From positions 1 to 5,774 of the forward strand of contig JADZFJ010000509.1 in NCBI GenBank assembly GCA_020849935.1: 5,774 nt of DNA, given 5' to 3'. The DNA is from Crocinitomix sp. GTDB taxonomy: Bacteria > Bacteroidota > Bacteroidia > Flavobacteriales_D > Crocinitomicaceae. The translations under genes and the position numbers were made by a program. The notes beneath the pieces were generated by a model. That model saw nothing but the letters and a program-made list of their open reading frames with translations, was not told the DNA's origin and did no database searches. Below are positions 1 through 4,341 of this stretch, piece after piece. Numbering within the stretch: the stretch's first letter is position 1; each line of letters starts with the position of its first letter.

Positions 1-160
1 CAATCATTTCAGCGCCAACTGTATATCTAATCGGATTGATTTCTCGTGAATGTTCAATTTCATGAAGGTGTATTTTGATTTGCGCAATCGCTTCATGAAT
101 TTCGGCAATTCGGAAGTTAATAATTTGTGATTTCACTGAATTTTTGTCATTTGTCTTCAT
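1..160 (-). CDS. Hypothetical protein, N-terminal 53 codons only (runs off the left edge)
   Basis: An open frame begins with ATG at 160-158 on the minus strand and stays open to the window edge, giving 53 complete codons. The visible protein starts MKTNDKNSVKSQIINFRIAE and is rich in Glu, Ile and His. Roughly residues 10-40 look helical (IINFRIAEIHEAIAQIKIHLHEIE) with a heptad-like spacing of hydrophobics, so a coiled-coil or helical-bundle start is plausible. There is no signal peptide and no membrane segment in this part. The leader just upstream is A-rich (AAAATAAAAAAAATGTT) with no Shine-Dalgarno site, as is usual in Bacteroidota. I do not recognise the family and give no function. That it is a real gene rests on the ATG, the leader and the uninterrupted frame; the inverted repeat at 189-304 lies directly upstream. 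Confidence 0.55.
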   Translation of the reverse strand, partial: MKTNDKNSVKSQIINFRIAEIHEAIAQIKIHLHEIEHSREINPIRYTVGAEMI

Positions 161-188
161 AACATTTTTTTTATTTTGAGACAGATAC

Positions 189-304
189 ACCAGTTAGGCG
201 GGCAGCAACAAGACATTTCGCAAAAAAATACGATTCAGCGCTAGCTGATTGGAGATTTTTTTGTGAAATTTCATTTTAGTCTTGTTGTTGCCCGACTTGC
301 TGGT
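189..304. repeat. Imperfect inverted-repeat element, about 116 bp
   Basis: Three nested arm pairs are visible: ACCAG at 189-193 with CTGGT at 300-304; CGGGCAGCAACAAGAC at 199-214 with GTCTTGTTGTTGCCCG at 279-294 (15 of 16 pair); and CAAAAAAAT at 221-229 with ATTTTTTTG at 255-263 (9 of 9). The centre at 236-248 holds a small palindrome, TCAGC/GCTGA. The right half has about 10 extra bases between the inner two arms, so the structure is asymmetric. There is no T-tract after the outer arms, so it does not look like a simple terminator. It lies upstream of the partial minus-strand gene and could form a cruciform or an RNA hairpin. It may be one copy of a dispersed intergenic repeat, since its core recurs at 407-443; that is inference. 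Confidence 0.6.
231..267 (+). repeat. Direct repeat, copy 1 (37 bp core)
   Basis: This segment matches 407-443 at 33 of 37 positions. The shared parts are CGATTCAG, then AGCTGATTGGAGATTTT, then TTGTGAA; differences cluster in the four bases after CGATTCAG. Copy 1 sits in the centre and right arm of the inverted repeat at 189-304. Confidence 0.65.
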
Positions 305-406
305 ACCTTGGTCGAAAGAATAAAAAATAGGGAGGCAAATCAAGTGTTGAGAGATTCAAAACGATTTAATAGATGGATTTTCAAAAAGATAGATTATTAC
401 GAAATT

Positions 407-471
407 CGATTCAGTTCCAGCTGATTGGAGATTTTATTGTGAATTTTTACTTTTGTTCAGGTGACGACCTG
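407..471 (+). repeat. Direct repeat, copy 2, with an adjoining small hairpin
   Basis: Positions 407-443 repeat the core seen at 231-267 (33 of 37 identical). Unlike copy 1, the sequence to the left (361-406) does not contain the matching inverted arm, so this copy is a half-element or a decayed one. Just downstream, CAGGT at 458-462 and ACCTG at 467-471 form a perfect 5-bp hairpin with a 4-base loop, followed by TTTT. In copy 1 the corresponding place holds the outer arm of the inverted repeat, so both copies end in palindrome-forming sequence. Function unknown. Confidence 0.55.
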
Positions 472-491
472 TTTTAAGACAAGAGAAAAAG

Positions 492-530
492 AAAAAAGGG
501 TGTCACGACTGTTCGGACACCCTCTTTTTT
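492..530. terminator. Bidirectional intrinsic terminator-like hairpin
   Basis: AGGGTGTC at 497-504 pairs perfectly with GACACCCT at 516-523 around an 11-base loop. The plus strand has six A's just left (492-497) and six T's just right (525-530), so the transcript ends in a U-run whichever strand is read. On the minus strand it lies about 20 bases beyond the stop codon of the thioredoxin-like gene, which it probably terminates. No plus-strand gene was found upstream, so rightward use is uncertain. Confidence 0.8.
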
Positions 531-541
531 ACTTAATTGAT

Positions 542-1006
542 CTATTTTTTTGTTGCGATCACTGTTTTTCCAATTTCTAAAAATTCTTTAGCTTGATGCA
601 TGCCAAGTTTTTGAAAAACGATTACTTCCGAAGCATTCACAAAATAAAGTGTTGGATAAGCTTCTAGTTTAAATTTAGTTGAAAGTCTTTTTCCATCAGG
701 ATTTTTTTCCATATCCATTTTATAATTGATGAAATTGGTGTTGAAGTAGGTTCCAACTTCAGCGTCTTTAAAGGTAGTGTTTGACATTATCTTACATGGA
801 CCACACCACGAAGCGTAAGCATCTAAAAAGATAATTTTGTTTTTAGCTTTAGCCTCATTTAAGGCTTCTTGCCAAGTTCCGGTGAAAAAATTTATTCCTA
901 CGGTTTCTTCAGTTGGTGAAAAACGGTGTGTAGATTTTCCAAGGGATGCCGTTGCAATTTGAGCAACTGTTAAAAAGACGGCGAGTATGATCAGATTTGT
1001 TTTCAT
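542..1006 (-). CDS. Secreted thioredoxin-family protein (WCGPCK active site)
   Basis: This 154-residue protein has a Sec-type signal peptide: MKTN, a hydrophobic stretch over residues 5-17, then a likely signal peptidase I site after ATA at about residue 20. No lipobox cysteine is present, so it is probably a soluble periplasmic protein. A thioredoxin fold follows from about residue 35 to 150. The redox pair is C68 and C71 in WCGPCK, preceded by IIFLDAYAS, and the cis-proline is P118 in AYPTLYF. The expected role is thiol-disulfide exchange in the periplasm, either reducing or oxidising exported proteins; the sequence does not decide which, nor name a partner. No cytochrome biogenesis or DsbD-like gene is adjacent. 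The ATG at 1006-1004 is preferred because the signal peptide begins right there. The gene appears to be alone, with a hairpin terminator 20 bases past its stop, and is transcribed away from menE. It looks intact. Confidence 0.9.
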   Translation of the reverse strand: MKTNLIILAVFLTVAQIATASLGKSTHRFSPTEETVGINFFTGTWQEALNEAKAKNKIIFLDAYASWCGPCKIMSNTTFKDAEVGTYFNTNFINYKMDMEKNPDGKRLSTKFKLEAYPTLYFVNASEVIVFQKLGMHQAKEFLEIGKTVIATKK

Positions 1007-1025
1007 TTATTGCTAATTATGAAAT

Positions 1026-1056
1026 GTTATTTAAATATTGTTTAACTTCAATCAAA
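1026..1056 (-). promoter_or_regulatory. Weak candidate promoter for the thioredoxin gene
   Basis: On the minus strand TTTG (1056-1053) is followed after exactly 19 bases by TAAATAAC (1033-1026). The spacing fits the Bacteroidota -33/-7 arrangement, and TA of the -7 box matches, but its second half does not match TTTG. It would give a leader of about 10-15 bases before the ATG at 1006. It lies within the 60-bp divergent gap shared with menE; no good -7 box was seen for menE itself. Confidence 0.25.
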
Positions 1057-1066
1057 TTTTGTTCCA

Positions 1067-2071
1067 ATGTATAAAGATCTGGTTTATGCTGACGATTTGT
1101 CGCCTGATTTCTTACAAGAAGTGCATACTTTTTTAGAAGAATGGGCGAGTGAACAGCCATGGATTGAAGTGTATACTTCTGGTTCGACTGGGGCGCCCAA
1201 AAAAACAATTCTACAAAAAGCAAACCTCTTGCAATCTGCCTTGGCTACTGGAAAATTTTTTAATTTTCAACCAAATCAGACAATTTTATTGAGTTTATCG
1301 CCGAAATATATTGCCGGAAAATTGATGATTGTTCGTGCTATTGCACATTCCATGAAATTGTTTGTTGCACCTAATCAAGAAAATCCCTTGTTAAATTTAA
1401 ATCAAGAAAGGTTTGATTTTGCGGGTTTTGTGCCCTACCAAGTGGCAGCGATTTTAAAAAATGAGCAAACACGGAAAGTGTACGAAAATATTAAACAAGT
1501 GATTATTGGAGGTGCCGCTTTAAACGAAAGTTTGGAGGATGAATTAAGGTTGTTAAAAAATCGATCGTTTGCCACATTTGGAATGACGGAAACGTTGACG
1601 CATTTTGCGCTGAAAGACCTTTCTAAAAAAGGAAACCCCTATGTTTGTTTGCCTGGAATTTCCATTGACGTGGATGAACGTTCGTGTTTGGTGATTGAAA
1701 AAAATAAAATTTTTGATCGAATTGTGACGAACGACCTTGTGGAGAAAATTAGTGACATTGAATTTATTTGGAAAGGGCGAACGGATTTTGTGATTAATTC
1801 GGGTGGTATTAAAATTCACCCTGAACCACTAGAGGCTAAAATTGGTAAGTTTTTCCCGAACAACCGTTTTTATTTTTTTGGCAGAGCAAGTGAACGCTTT
1901 GGCCAAGAATTGATTCTTTACATTGAAAGTGACATTGATTTGGATATTTCTGAATTTTCAACAAAATTAAAGGCAGTGCTAATTGGCTACGAATTTCCTA
2001 AAGAATTGTTGGTGATTAAAAAATTTGACCTAACTCCAACTGGAAAAATTATCCGAAAATTGTACGAATAA
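1067..2071 (+). CDS. menE: o-Succinylbenzoate-CoA ligase (MenE), AMP-forming acyl-CoA synthetase family
   Basis: The 334-residue protein carries the ANL-superfamily adenylation motifs in order: phosphate loop YTSGSTGAPKK (residues 36-46), FGMTE (171-175), GRTDFVINSGGIKI (237-250) with the ribose-binding Asp at 240, and PTGKI with the catalytic lysine K327 near the C-terminus. MenE activates 2-succinylbenzoate with ATP and CoA in the cytoplasm during menaquinone synthesis. The protein is much shorter than typical acyl-CoA synthetases (about 500 or more residues) because the N-terminal region before the phosphate loop is only about 35 residues. Short MenE proteins of this kind are usual in Bacteroidota, which is the main reason for choosing MenE over another ligase; the substrate is inferred, not seen. 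The ATG at 1067 has an A/T-rich leader and no Shine-Dalgarno site. No other men gene is in the window. The gene faces away from the thioredoxin gene and converges on the CPBP protease gene. Confidence 0.82.
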   Translation: MYKDLVYADDLSPDFLQEVHTFLEEWASEQPWIEVYTSGSTGAPKKTILQKANLLQSALATGKFFNFQPNQTILLSLSPKYIAGKLMIVRAIAHSMKLFVAPNQENPLLNLNQERFDFAGFVPYQVAAILKNEQTRKVYENIKQVIIGGAALNESLEDELRLLKNRSFATFGMTETLTHFALKDLSKKGNPYVCLPGISIDVDERSCLVIEKNKIFDRIVTNDLVEKISDIEFIWKGRTDFVINSGGIKIHPEPLEAKIGKFFPNNRFYFFGRASERFGQELILYIESDIDLDISEFSTKLKAVLIGYEFPKELLVIKKFDLTPTGKIIRKLYE

Positions 2072-2134
2072 TTCCAGACCTGAATTTATTATTCTAAGTA
2101 AGGTTATTATGCTACCTAAATTTCGCGTTAATGA

Positions 2135-2205
2135 TGGGCGCGGCAGCTCCTTGACAATCCCGACTGAAAGGTAGGGTGTGGCAGGGACTACAGCAGACAG
2201 CATGG
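2135..2205. other. GC-rich island between two convergent genes, possible structured RNA or repeat
   Basis: I count 43 G or C in these 71 bases, about 61%, in a window that is otherwise clearly AT-rich. Landmarks are GGGCGCGGCAGCTCC near its start and GGTGTGGCAGGGACTACAGC toward its end. The 204-bp gap between the menE stop (2071) and the protease stop (2276) holds no plausible open frame. Pairing across the island is possible in several ways (for example CCTTG with CAGGG using a G-U pair), but no single strong hairpin stands out. GGGCG at 2136-2140 can pair with CGCCC at 2230-2234, enclosing the island and the hairpin at 2207-2226. It could be a dispersed repeat, a small RNA or a transferred scrap; none of these is shown. 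Confidence 0.4.
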
Positions 2206-2206
2206 T

Positions 2207-2226
2207 TGCAACAATTTATTGGTGCA
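2207..2226. other. Small hairpin at the edge of the GC-rich island
   Basis: TGCA-A-CAAT (2207-2215) faces ATTG-G-TGCA (2218-2226), giving 8 base pairs with one A-G mismatch around a TT loop. It sits between the 3' ends of menE and the protease gene. It is followed by A-rich rather than T-rich sequence on the plus strand and is not a standard terminator there. Confidence 0.4.
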
Positions 2227-2275
2227 AAACGCCCAAAAAATAGACCTTAAAGTAAAATAAATGGAGACACTTGCA

Positions 2276-2830
2276 CTAACTATTTCCACGTTTAAGATAA
2301 AGCAAGAGCACTAAATCATAACTAAAATGTCCTGCAATGGCGTGCCATAAACTGAAATCTCGTGCGCCCCAACCGAGTAGACCAATAAACAGGGTGAGCA
2401 GCATACCTAGGAAACATTTTTTCCAATTTTTAATGGAATAATACCCATGAATGGCCACAAAAAAAATAGCCGTTATCCAAATGCCCACTACAGGTTGAAT
2501 GGCACCCCGAAAAAAAATCTCTTCGCCTACACCTGCGCAAACAGAAAGATAAACGGCCCGCCAACGGGTGATTTTAAATCCTACCAACAAGTTTTTGTAA
2601 TCCTTAAACGCTGTTTCAAAAAAAGGCAATTCGCTGAGCCAAATAATAAAAAGACCGAATAAAATACCCGCTGAAAGAAAAAGAGGAATTTCAAAAACGG
2701 TGTGAAAGGGAAGTACAAATAATTCGCTAAAGTGACGGTTGGTAAAATAGAGTATCGGCCAAGCAAGGAGCGGAAATGCGAGCAGGGTTGCTAAACCCAT
2801 AAACCATAAGGAGGAAAATATTTTACGCAC
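2276..2830 (-). CDS. CPBP-family intramembrane metalloprotease (CAAX protease/Abi type)
   Basis: The 184-residue membrane protein has the three motifs of the family: EEIFFR (E103, E104, R108), FVAIH (F124, H128) and HFSYD (H168, D172), which are expected to form the metal-binding active site within the membrane. Hydrophobic segments are visible at about 9-30, 47-66, 112-128, 139-153 and 173-179, with a weaker one at 92-101. Family members cleave prenylated or other membrane-proximal substrates, or process and give immunity to bacteriocins; the substrate here is unknown. At 184 residues it is on the small side. The start is GTG at 2830-2828: an in-frame TAA lies three codons upstream (2839-2837), the next in-frame ATG is codon 11 inside the first membrane segment, and the GTG gives a basic start (MRKIF). 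A -7 box at 2855-2848 fits this start. It diverges from the VanW-like gene and seems to stand alone; no bacteriocin gene is beside it. Confidence 0.85.
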   Translation of the reverse strand: MRKIFSSLWFMGLATLLAFPLLAWPILYFTNRHFSELFVLPFHTVFEIPLFLSAGILFGLFIIWLSELPFFETAFKDYKNLLVGFKITRWRAVYLSVCAGVGEEIFFRGAIQPVVGIWITAIFFVAIHGYYSIKNWKKCFLGMLLTLFIGLLGWGARDFSLWHAIAGHFSYDLVLLLYLKRGNS

Positions 2831-2847
2831 TTCAGTTTTTTAAAGGT

Positions 2848-2855
2848 CAAATTTA
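2848..2855 (-). promoter_or_regulatory. Candidate -7 box for the CPBP protease gene
   Basis: On the minus strand the bases read TAAATTTG, an exact match to the Bacteroidota -7 consensus TAnnTTTG. It ends 17 bases before the GTG start, which implies a short leader of about 10 bases. No TTTG was found at the expected -33 position, so this is only moderately supported. Confidence 0.4.
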
Positions 2856-2990
2856 GGCATAAATTGAATGGATTTATTGATTCTTGAATTCGAATAATTG
2901 ATTGATGCGAACGAAAAATAATTTGAAATTGAACTTGCGGCCTTTTTAAGTTGAATGTGAGCAGAATAATGTAATTTTAATAAAAAAAGC

Positions 2991-2996
2991 AGGTGG
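2991..2996 (+). promoter_or_regulatory. Shine-Dalgarno-like AGGTGG before the VanW-like gene
   Basis: AGGTGG ends 3 bases before the ATG at 3000 and 9 bases before the second in-frame ATG at 3006. If it is used, the spacing favours the second ATG, making the protein two residues shorter. Such sites are uncommon in Bacteroidota and may be accidental. Confidence 0.35.
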
Positions 2997-2999
2997 ATT

Positions 3000-3815
3000 A
3001 TGTTTATGCAAGACCAAATTGAAAAGCCGAAAGTGCGCGGTAAGCTCAGGCAAAAACTTGGGAAGGAATATTTTTGCTTAAAGGAAAAATGGCGTTGGTG
3101 GTCGGGGGCTGAAAAATTGGCGAAATTGCGATCAAAAGACATTTTACCAAACGTGGTAATTGAACATAAATCTGTTTTGTTACGCCCGCTTAAGGACGTG
3201 GAAATGTATTTGCAACACAACAAGGTGGTGAATTTATCCTTGGCAATTAAAAAAATCGATGGCGTGATCATAAAACCAGGCGAAACGTTTTCGATTTGGC
3301 AATTGGTAGGCCGGCCGAGCAAACGAAGAGGCTTTTTAGAGGGTATGACCTTGCACAACGGAAAAGTGATGAAAGACACTGGCGGAGGCTTGTGTCAGTT
3401 AGGAAATTTGATTTATTGGATGGTGCTGCATACCCCGCTCACAGTTACCAAAAGGTGGCGACATAGTTACGATGTTTTTCCAGATGTAAACAGGACTTTG
3501 CCGTTCGGCAGTGGTGCAACCTTGTCATATAATTACATCGATCTTCAATTTAAGAATACAACCCAAAGCGCTTTCCAGCTGAACTTATGGATAGACGATA
3601 CACATTTAAGAGGGGCTTTTTTATCAGAAGTCCCGCTTGATGTGACGTATCAAATTGAAGAGCGAAATCACCATTTTCAGCAGCAATGGTGGGGTGGCTA
3701 TACCCGTCATAATGAAATTTGGCGCAAGAAAATCGGAATTAATTCAGCCGAAGTTTCGGAGGAATTATTAACCGAAAATCACGCAATAATGATGTATAAT
3801 CCTTTGTTGGAATAG
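3000..3815 (+). CDS. VanW family protein
   Basis: The 271-residue protein matches the VanW domain from about residue 55 to 205. Visible hallmarks are LSLAIKKIDGVIIKPGETFSIW-like sequence (79-100), the core GGGLCQLGN (128-136) with conserved C132, HSYDVFPD (155-162), and FGSGATLSYNYIDL (169-182). The length is close to that of the VanW protein first named in vanB-type vancomycin resistance clusters. The biochemical role of this domain is not settled, and no van ligase, dipeptidase or two-component genes are present, so a resistance role should not be assumed. There is no signal peptide or membrane segment; the N-terminus (residues 8-46) is strongly basic with many Lys, Arg and Trp. Two starts are possible, 3000 and 3006 (M3), the latter better spaced from AGGTGG. 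The gene diverges from the CPBP protease gene (169-bp gap) and is followed by a strong GC hairpin 11 bases past its stop. Confidence 0.87.
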   Translation: MFMQDQIEKPKVRGKLRQKLGKEYFCLKEKWRWWSGAEKLAKLRSKDILPNVVIEHKSVLLRPLKDVEMYLQHNKVVNLSLAIKKIDGVIIKPGETFSIWQLVGRPSKRRGFLEGMTLHNGKVMKDTGGGLCQLGNLIYWMVLHTPLTVTKRWRHSYDVFPDVNRTLPFGSGATLSYNYIDLQFKNTTQSAFQLNLWIDDTHLRGAFLSEVPLDVTYQIEERNHHFQQQWWGGYTRHNEIWRKKIGINSAEVSEELLTENHAIMMYNPLLE

Positions 3816-3826
3816 TTTGGGCAAAT

Positions 3827-3872
3827 CCCCGACATCCCGATCCCCAACTCTTTGGGGACGGGATCGTCGGGG
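3827..3872. repeat. Strong GC-rich hairpin after the VanW-like gene
   Basis: CCCCGACATCCCGATCCCCA (3827-3846) pairs with the 20 bases at 3853-3872 around a 6-base loop; only two single-base bulges interrupt 19 pairs. This is the most stable structure visible in the window and far richer in GC than its surroundings. It begins 11 bases after the stop of the VanW-like gene, so it may protect or end that mRNA, but no T-tract follows on either strand, which argues against a classical intrinsic terminator. It looks more like a REP-type palindromic unit. Confidence 0.75.
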
Positions 3873-3874
3873 TC

Positions 3875-3994
3875 GGGCTAATGCTCCCGCTTTATTAAAG
3901 GTGGTTGCTTTTAAGTTTTAATATTGATTTTAGTCACAAGATGATTTCAGGGCAACCACTTAACCACCTTTAATAAGAGCTCCGCGTATATCCC
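3875..3994. repeat. Inverted-repeat unit, about 120 bp
   Basis: TTATTAAAGGTGGTT at 3892-3906 is perfectly inverted at 3962-3976. Outside these arms the similarity continues loosely: the left end starts GGGCTAATGC and the reverse complement of the right end starts GGGATATACGC. GTGGTTGC (3901-3908) can also pair with GCAACCAC (3952-3959), so two alternative stems compete, because the right arm holds AACCAC twice. The 45-base centre is AT-rich and unremarkable. It contains no frame worth calling and abuts the hairpin at 3827-3872. It resembles a non-autonomous palindromic repeat; copy number is unknown. Confidence 0.6.
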
Positions 3995-4022
3995 TTTTGC
4001 GATTATTTTGGTTTGTCTTTTT

Positions 4023-4277
4023 AAACCTCAGTTCGATTTTAAATTTCATTCAGATCACCTAGAAAAGCTTGAGTTTGAGAAAAAGCAACGAAGTAATAGC
4101 GGGCTATTTCGAGTTGTTTTGACGAAAAAATCATGTTTTTCTATGCGAAAATTCGGCCGACATTATTTTAACGAGCCTACTAATTTTAATCAATTGACTC
4201 CTAAACACAGAGAAAATGGCTAATCCATCAAATTTTAAAAAAAATCTGGATGGTAATTTAGAGTCGAACTGAGGTTT
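4023..4277. repeat. 255-bp element with inverted ends (MITE-like candidate)
   Basis: AAACCTCAGTTCGA at 4023-4036 is perfectly inverted at 4264-4277, and imperfect pairing continues inward for about 12 more bases on each side (to about 4048 and 4252). The interior has no transposase frame. A 71-codon open frame (4008-4223) starts outside the left end and has no recognisable domain, so it is not called. A smaller hairpin near the right end, CCATC at 4223-4227 with GATGG at 4248-4252, lies just inside the arm. No clear target-site duplication flanks the ends. The right end lies 26 bases before the -7 box of the channel gene, so the element supplies or touches that promoter's upstream region. Confidence 0.5.
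4060..4143. repeat. 84-bp interrupted palindrome nested in the 4023-4277 element
   Basis: The centre AATAGC-GG-GCTATT (4095-4108) is a perfect 6-bp stem. The outer arms TAGAAAA (4060-4066) and TTTTCTA (4137-4143) pair perfectly and share the same centre of symmetry, between 4101 and 4102. Between them further imperfect pairing is visible, including CAAC (4086-4089) with GTTG (4113-4116) and A-rich with T-rich stretches. Its centre differs from that of the enclosing inverted ends (about 4150), so it is a separate palindrome rather than the middle of the larger one. Confidence 0.5.
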
Positions 4278-4303
4278 TAAGTAGTCAAGTTTCAACTTTA
4301 TCC

Positions 4304-4311
4304 TACCTTTG
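4304..4311 (+). promoter_or_regulatory. -7 box of the mechanosensitive channel gene
   Basis: TACCTTTG is an exact match to the Bacteroidota -7 consensus TAnnTTTG. Transcription would begin near 4317-4319 and give a leader of about 24 bases to the ATG at 4342. The expected -33 position (about 4281) reads GTAG, with TTTT at 4275-4278 nearby, so the -33 element is poor. That region adjoins the end of the inverted-end element. Confidence 0.6.
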
Positions 4312-4341
4312 TACCAGTGATTTTAACGAGCGGGTAAAAAA

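Noticed and set aside
345..422. GTG-started mini-frame of about 25 codons after an AGGGAGG-like sequence (about 329-335)
   Set aside because: It is very short, uses a non-ATG start, ends inside repeat copy 2 and has no recognisable features; the purine-rich sequence alone does not support a gene.
189..471. CRISPR array
   Set aside because: There are only two imperfect copies of different length, 139 bases apart, with no regular spacer pattern and no cas gene.
1553..1819. Minus-strand frame inside menE
   Set aside because: It is antisense to conserved adenylation motifs of MenE, and its composition (many Asn, Phe, Arg) is typical of an opposite-strand shadow.
2276..2830. Interpretation as an anti-phage or bacteriocin immunity locus
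   Set aside because: The CPBP/Abi name suggests this, but no bacteriocin, toxin or defence gene adjoins it, and the family has many housekeeping members.
2840..3379. Long minus-strand frame (179 codons) upstream of and in frame with the protease gene
   Set aside because: It is antisense to the well-supported VanW-like gene, its protein has a Ser/Phe/Lys-rich low-quality composition, and it ends in TAA before the GTG of the protease. It is not a fused N-terminus of the protease.
3000..3815. Interpretation as a vancomycin resistance determinant
   Set aside because: VanW-domain proteins occur widely without resistance genes, and no ligase, reductase, dipeptidase or sensor genes are present here.
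4008..4223. Open frame of 71 codons on the plus strand
   Set aside because: It begins outside and ends inside the inverted-end element, runs through the nested palindrome, and shows no recognisable domain or clear ribosome or promoter signal. It is best explained as a chance frame over repeat DNA.
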